A stretch of 7,863 nucleotides of DNA from Bacteroidota bacterium (GTDB lineage Bacteria > Bacteroidota > Bacteroidia > Chitinophagales > Chitinophagaceae): positions 1 through 7,863 of the forward strand of contig JAFAGR010000045.1 in the NCBI GenBank assembly GCA_023422565.1. The letters are read 5' to 3'. Under the pieces are notes generated by a model. That model searched no databases and had not been told where the DNA came from. It was given only the letters and a program-made list of their open reading frames with translations. Position 1 is the first letter of the stretch, and the number at the start of each line of letters is the position of its first letter. The translations under genes and the position numbers were made by a program. Shown piece after piece: positions 4,457 through 7,863 of the stretch.

Positions 4457-4541
4457 AACTTTTGCCGGAATGCAACCGCATGATGCGGGTGTTTTGCGTT
4501 TTGAAAAACGCTAAAGCCGGATCTAATGAAAAAATAAAATC
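4457..4541 (+). promoter_or_regulatory. Structured 5' leader of the glutamate-synthase-like operon
   Basis: AACTTTTG at 4457-4464 is a one-mismatch -7 box. Behind it come two small hairpins: CCGCA-TGA-TGCGG (4476-4488) and GCGTTT-TGAA-AAACGC (4496-4511). An A-rich stretch then leads to the ATG at 4542. There is no T-run after either stem, so a classical attenuator is not supported. No known riboswitch was recognised. Confidence 0.35.
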
Positions 4542-6098
4542 ATGAAACCTTTTGAAAAGCGTATATCCCTTGCCGGTAGTATAGTAGCAACCCTGGTATT
4601 CATAAATATCATTGTCCTTTCACTCGGTTATAGCAGAAGTTCAGATCTCTATCTTCTGCTGTTGATCACGATGCCTTTGCTCATAATGGCATTGCAGGAT
4701 GTGTCTCAAAAGAAGCATGCCATCCGGAGAAACTATCCCGTGTTGGGCAGGCTGCGTTATTTATTTGAATCTATCCGTCCGGAAATGAGGCAATATTTCT
4801 TCGAGTCTGATCTCGATGGAAAACCCTTTAACCGGCGGCAACGCTCGATAGTTTACCAACGCGCGAAAAACCAAAAGCAGACCGTGGCCTTTGGCATGCA
4901 GGCAGATCCACTGCAGCCGGGATACGAATGGGTTGCGCATTCCATGTACCCGGTAAAAATGAAGGAGAAAGACCTTCGTACATGGATCGGAAACGATCAA
5001 TGCCTTCAGCCTTATTCGGCAAGCATCTTTAATATTTCCGCAATGAGCTACGGGGCGTTGAGCAAAACGGCGGTTCAATCATTAAATGAGGGCGCGAAAC
5101 TCGGCGGCTTTGCTCACAACACGGGTGAAGGCGGCATTAGCTCACATCATCTTAAAGGCGGAGACCTTATATGGCAGATAGGTACCGGATATTTTGGATG
5201 CAGGGATGTGGAAGGAAATTTTAGTGAGGAGAATTTTGAAGCAAACGCTCTCCGGCCCGAAGTGAAGATGATAGAATTGAAACTCTCACAGGGCGCGAAG
5301 CCCGGGCATGGCGGAATTTTACCGGCAGCGAAAAACACTCCGGAGATCGCGGCGATAAGGCTTGTAGAACCCGGGGTTACCGTGCATTCACCCGGCGCGC
5401 ACAGTGCTTTCTCCACGCCGGAAGGGTTGATGTTCTTTTTGCAAAAGATGAGAAGGCTAAGTAATGGAAAGCCGGTTGGCTTTAAAATATGTATTGGTAA
5501 CCGCGACGAGTTTACTGATGTATGCAAGGCAATGATCTCTACGGGAATTGTACCTGACTTTATAAGTGTAGACGGAGCTGAAGGTGGAACGGGTGCAGCG
5601 CCCCTGGAATTTACTGATCATCTGGGCATGCCGCTTTTCGATGCTCTTGCTTTTGTAAAAGCAACCCTGGTTGAACTCGGCCTGCAGGATAGGGTGAAGA
5701 TAATTGCAGCAGGAAAAATAATTACGGCCTTTGATGTACTTAAATCAATTGCACTTGGCGCATCTGCTTGCTACAGTGCACGCGGAATGATGCTTTCCCT
5801 GGGTTGCATTCAGGCATTAGTGTGCGACAGCGGCCGTTGCCCGGTGGGAGTGACCACGCAGGATCCCCGGCTGTATAAAGGAATTGATCCGGCAGACAAA
5901 CGCGTACGTGTGGCCAACTACCATCGCAACACAATTGATTCGGTAAAGGAAATAATGGAGGCGTGCGGATTTTCATCTCTTGAAAAAATTGATGCAAACA
6001 AATTTTACCGCAGGCTTTCCGCGCATGAATATCAAAGTCTCGAAAGCTTATACAACCGCGATGCGGCTAAAACAATATTACAAACACAGTTAAATTAA
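4542..6098 (+). CDS. Membrane-anchored FMN-binding glutamate-synthase-family protein
   Basis: A 518-residue protein made of two N-terminal membrane segments (about 8-30 and 34-53) and a glutamate synthase central/FMN TIM-barrel domain (about 110-475). Family motifs are SAMSYGALS (166-174), HNTGEGG (192-198), KPGHGG (253-258), VDGAEGGTGAAP (343-354) and AAGKI (389-393). Cys422, Cys428 and Cys433 (C-x5-C-x4-C, ending in GRCPVGV) match the [3Fe-4S] ligands of glutamate synthase. The N-terminal glutamine amidotransferase domain and the C-terminal beta-helix domain of full GltB are absent, and no small subunit is nearby, so ordinary glutamine-dependent glutamate synthesis is not supported. It resembles stand-alone proteins such as Bacillus YerD, whose reaction is, to my knowledge, unsettled. 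Six bases separate it from the next gene, implying an operon. Confidence 0.9.
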   Translation: MKPFEKRISLAGSIVATLVFINIIVLSLGYSRSSDLYLLLLITMPLLIMALQDVSQKKHAIRRNYPVLGRLRYLFESIRPEMRQYFFESDLDGKPFNRRQRSIVYQRAKNQKQTVAFGMQADPLQPGYEWVAHSMYPVKMKEKDLRTWIGNDQCLQPYSASIFNISAMSYGALSKTAVQSLNEGAKLGGFAHNTGEGGISSHHLKGGDLIWQIGTGYFGCRDVEGNFSEENFEANALRPEVKMIELKLSQGAKPGHGGILPAAKNTPEIAAIRLVEPGVTVHSPGAHSAFSTPEGLMFFLQKMRRLSNGKPVGFKICIGNRDEFTDVCKAMISTGIVPDFISVDGAEGGTGAAPLEFTDHLGMPLFDALAFVKATLVELGLQDRVKIIAAGKIITAFDVLKSIALGASACYSARGMMLSLGCIQALVCDSGRCPVGVTTQDPRLYKGIDPADKRVRVANYHRNTIDSVKEIMEACGFSSLEKIDANKFYRRLSAHEYQSLESLYNRDAAKTILQTQLN

Positions 6099-6104
6099 CC
6101 TGCT

Positions 6105-6512
6105 ATGAAAAGTATTAACAACAATGAAGCAATAATGCTTGCAACGAACGATTACGACCTGATACTTGCCAATATCAGGCAGGCCACAGGCCCCATCACC
6201 TTTAATCAAAAAGATGCGGCCGACCTGGAAGCTGAATTAAAAAAAGCGAAGGTTGTTCCGATTGAAAGCCTTCCTGAAGATGTAGTTCGCCTTGATTCAA
6301 AGGTTACAGTGCGCGATGATGAAAGTGCCAAGATGCTGGACCTCACCGTGGTGATCCCTTCAAAAGCGGATCTAAAGAAAAAAATGATCTCCGTGCTTTC
6401 ACCGATAGGAACAGCCTTGCTTGGATACCGCAAGGGCCAGCAAATTTCCTGGCGCGTGCCTTCCGGCAACAAGATGTTTACAATTATGGATGTTTCGAAC
6501 CCGGTAGCATAA
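6105..6512 (+). CDS. Rnk-like protein with GreA/GreB C-terminal domain
   Basis: A 135-residue protein. Residues about 8-50 form a short helical region (NDYDLILANIRQ; DAADLEAELKKAKVV), and 53-130 match the GreA/GreB C-terminal (FKBP-like) domain: PEDVVRLDSKVTVRD (57-71), LTVVIPSKAD (80-89), ISVLSPIGTALLGYRKGQ (95-112) and ISWRVPSG (114-121). This is the layout of Rnk, which binds RNA polymerase near the secondary channel. The long acidic coiled coil of true GreA is missing, so transcript-cleavage activity is not expected. Met11 is an alternative start, but the first ATG has the better spacing to the upstream gene. It is the second gene of the glutamate-synthase-like operon, which ends at the terminator at 6628-6664. 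Confidence 0.88.
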   Translation: MKSINNNEAIMLATNDYDLILANIRQATGPITFNQKDAADLEAELKKAKVVPIESLPEDVVRLDSKVTVRDDESAKMLDLTVVIPSKADLKKKMISVLSPIGTALLGYRKGQQISWRVPSGNKMFTIMDVSNPVA

Positions 6513-6573
6513 CTAGTCTGTAGTCATTAGTCGGTAGTCATTAGTTGGTAGTTGGTAGTCATTAGTAGTGAGA
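6511..6573 (+). repeat. Heptamer array, unit CATTAGT / TGGTAGT
   Basis: Units AACTAGT, CTGTAGT, CATTAGT, CGGTAGT, CATTAGT, TGGTAGT twice, CATTAGT, AGTGAGA in register. It begins inside the TAA stop codon of the Rnk-like gene and shares the TGGTAGT unit with the array at 649-718. Confidence 0.88.
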
Positions 6574-6580
6574 GTAGACA

Positions 6581-6622
6581 AACTATTAACCAGGAACTAG
6601 AAACTAGAAACTCAAAACTCTT
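6581..6622 (+). repeat. Heptamer array, unit AACTAGA
   Basis: Units AACTATT, AACCAGG, AACTAGA twice, AACTCAA, AACTCTT. A/C-rich, directly behind the preceding G/T-rich array and directly before the operon terminator. Confidence 0.83.
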
Positions 6623-6627
6623 CCCCT

Positions 6628-6664
6628 GGCCTGTGTGTCTTTATTGATGCACGGGCCTTTTTTT
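6628..6664 (+). terminator. Rho-independent terminator of the operon
   Basis: A 12-bp stem GGCCTGTGTGTC / GATGCACGGGCC with wobble pairs, loop TTTATT, followed by seven T. It ends the glutamate-synthase-like and Rnk-like operon. Confidence 0.9.
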
Positions 6665-6672
6665 AGTTAATG

Positions 6673-6756
6673 AGTCGTTAGTCAGTAGTCGTTAGTCAGT
6701 AGTTGTTAGTCAGTAGTTGTTAGTCAGTAGTCGTTAGTCAGTAGTCGTTAGTCAGT
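6673..6756 (+). repeat. 14-bp tandem array, unit AGTCGTTAGTCAGT
   Basis: Exactly six 14-base units; the third and fourth have T instead of C at position 4 and the others are identical. Each unit is two heptamers, AGTCGTT and AGTCAGT. There are no spacers. Confidence 0.93.
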
Positions 6757-6817
6757 ACCGTTAAACTTTAGTCAGCTTAATTAATTGTCTCTCTCATTCT
6801 TAATTCTTAATTCTTCA

Positions 6818-6880
6818 ATCGTACATCGTACATCGTATATCGTACATCGTATATCGTACATCGTAATCCGTACATCGTTT
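6818..6880 (+). repeat. Heptamer array, unit ATCGTAC
   Basis: Nine 7-base units: ATCGTAC twice, ATCGTAT, ATCGTAC, ATCGTAT, ATCGTAC, ATCGTAA, TCCGTAC, ATCGTTT. A short run of TTAATTC repeats precedes it (about 6799-6816). From 6757 to 6969 no clear promoter for the next gene is visible. Confidence 0.9.
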
Positions 6881-6969
6881 AACAGAACCTTACCAATCCC
6901 CAATTAATCCTTTTTGCTTTTTTTCAGTCTATGTACCGCAACGGCTGTAAAACCCGTTCAACTTATTTT

Positions 6970-7644
6970 ATGAAAAAGCAAATTTTACTTCTACTATGCC
7001 TCACCGTTAGTTCCCTGATAACCTTTGCACAAAAGAAACAGGATATCACTTTTGGTGTGAAAGCCGGGCTAACTTCTTCAAACGTAAAAGGTGATGCAAT
7101 GCAGTCACTTCAATCGATCCTTGATTTTACAGATGGTATGATAACCACAGAAAGCCGCACCGGTTTTTATGGAGGTGTTGATGTAAACATTCCATTAAGT
7201 AAAAACTTTTCCTTTTCACCGGGAGTAATGTATGCACAAAAAGGTGTGTCAATGAAAGGTGAGCTCGGTTTGAAAGGTGTTGAATTTCTTGGTATCAACG
7301 CCGGTGCTGAGCTGCAGAATGATTATATCGATATACCCATGTTGCTTAAGGCAAATGTGGAAGGCCTTGAAATTTTCGCCGGGCCGCAATTCTCTTACCT
7401 GATGAATTCGAAATTGAAAACGCAGGCAGGCTTGCTGGGAGTGAACCTTTTGAATAAATCTTTTGACGTATCCGATCAATTCAATAAATGGGATGCGGGT
7501 GTTACCGGGGGTATCGGTTACACATTCAAAAACGGGCTTAGCTTATCTGCCTCATATGATCACGGGCTAAGCAAACTGGATAACGGAAAAAGTGTAAACG
7601 CCTACAACCGCTCATTTAAAGTAGGAGCAGCCTTTAAATTTTAA
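6970..7644 (+). CDS. Outer-membrane beta-barrel protein (porin-family, OMP_b-brl type)
   Basis: A 224-residue protein with a signal peptide (MKKQILLLLCL at the start, likely cleavage after ITFA, residue 20) and a small beta-barrel. Repeated amphipathic strands are visible: ITFGVKAGLTSSN (26-38), GFYGGVDVNIPL (65-76), FSFSPGVMYAQKG (80-92), DYIDIPMLLKANV (118-130), LEIFAGPQFSYLMNSK (133-148), WDAGVTGGIGYTF (174-186) and LSLSASYDHGLSKL (190-203). It ends in NRSFKVGAAFKF, with the terminal Phe expected for recognition by the barrel-assembly machinery. This is the PorT-like family abundant in Bacteroidota; the individual substrate or partner cannot be told. A start at 6931 would put 13 unneeded residues ahead of the signal peptide, so the ATG at 6970 was chosen. 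A terminator follows 40 bases after the stop. Confidence 0.9.
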   Translation: MKKQILLLLCLTVSSLITFAQKKQDITFGVKAGLTSSNVKGDAMQSLQSILDFTDGMITTESRTGFYGGVDVNIPLSKNFSFSPGVMYAQKGVSMKGELGLKGVEFLGINAGAELQNDYIDIPMLLKANVEGLEIFAGPQFSYLMNSKLKTQAGLLGVNLLNKSFDVSDQFNKWDAGVTGGIGYTFKNGLSLSASYDHGLSKLDNGKSVNAYNRSFKVGAAFKF

Positions 7645-7683
7645 TATGATCAGAGTTTGAGTTGGATTTTTGTTCTTGATTGC

Positions 7684-7714
7684 AAGCCATCTCCTTTTGG
7701 GGATGGCTTTTTTT
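7684..7714 (+). terminator. Rho-independent terminator of the beta-barrel gene
   Basis: AAGCCATCTCC and GGGGATGGCTT form an 11-bp stem with one wobble pair around a TTTT loop, followed by a T-run to 7714. Confidence 0.92.
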
Positions 7715-7728
7715 GTGCGGCAAGTTTC

Positions 7729-7784
7729 AGGCGGTAGACGGCAGGCGGCAGGCGACAGGCAACAGGCGACAGGCAGCAGGCAAC
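7729..7784 (+). repeat. Heptamer array, unit AGGCGGC / AGGCGAC
   Basis: Eight 7-base units in register: AGGCGGT, AGACGGC, AGGCGGC, AGGCGAC, AGGCAAC, AGGCGAC, AGGCAGC, AGGCAAC. It lies 14 bases behind the terminator. Confidence 0.9.
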
Positions 7785-7789
7785 ACTTT

Positions 7790-7863
7790 ATCCTTCACCC
7801 TGCGCCTTGCACCTTGAACCCTGCGCCATGCACCCTGCACCTTACACCCTGCCCCTTTCACCC
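7790..7863 (+). repeat. Heptamer array, unit ACCCTGC (runs off the window)
   Basis: Units ATCCTTC, ACCCTGC, GCCTTGC, ACCTTGA, ACCCTGC, GCCATGC, ACCCTGC, ACCTTAC, ACCCTGC, CCCTTTC, ACCC. On the minus strand it reads GCAGGGT / GCAAGGT, the same family as 2984-3081. A gene on the minus strand may end just beyond the window, by analogy with the kdsA end. Confidence 0.88.

Noticed and set aside
6931..6969. Upstream start for the beta-barrel protein
   Set aside because: It would add 13 residues before a complete signal peptide that begins at the ATG at 6970.

Overview
The window looks like chromosomal DNA from a member of the Bacteroidota, probably Chitinophagaceae or a close relative. The support is: several promoters of the form TAnnTTTG (the -7 box of this phylum), no clear Shine-Dalgarno sequences, a small phylum-typical PspC protein, an SDR-type threonine dehydrogenase, an outer-membrane beta-barrel protein of the porT/OMP_b-brl type, and long intergenic stretches of degenerate heptamer repeats. 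No phage, IS transposase or CRISPR array is visible.

Layout from left to right: the start of an aconitase gene on the minus strand (cut by the window edge); a divergent small PspC-domain membrane protein; a 480-base gene-free stretch of repeats; kdsA (minus), divergent from an L-threonine 3-dehydrogenase gene (plus); a repeat-rich stretch with a strong terminator and two tandem copies of a 123-bp hairpin-rich element; a tRNA-Leu(CAG) gene (minus) whose 3' end is partly duplicated on the far side of that element; a divergent single-domain response regulator (plus); a 14-bp tandem array and a leader region; a two-gene operon coding for a membrane-anchored FMN/[3Fe-4S] glutamate-synthase-like protein and a Rnk/GreA-C-domain protein; a terminator and more arrays; an outer-membrane beta-barrel gene; and a final terminator and arrays.

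The genes are mostly housekeeping: TCA cycle, Kdo/LPS synthesis, threonine breakdown, signalling, an oxidoreductase and an outer-membrane protein. They do not form one pathway. The unusual content lies between the genes. At least a dozen tandem arrays with quite different sequences (TGGTAGT, GAACCAG, AAACTAC, AAGGTGC, AGTTATG, AACTACG-AACCAGG, AGTCGTT-AGTCAGT, ATCGTAC, AGGCGGC, ACCCTGC) all keep a 7-bp or 14-bp period. They sit at gene 3' ends, several overlap a stop codon, and they tend to occur as a G/T-rich array followed by an A/C-rich one. A separate 123-bp two-hairpin element lies beside the tRNA gene. These two repeat systems are the best candidates for something little described.
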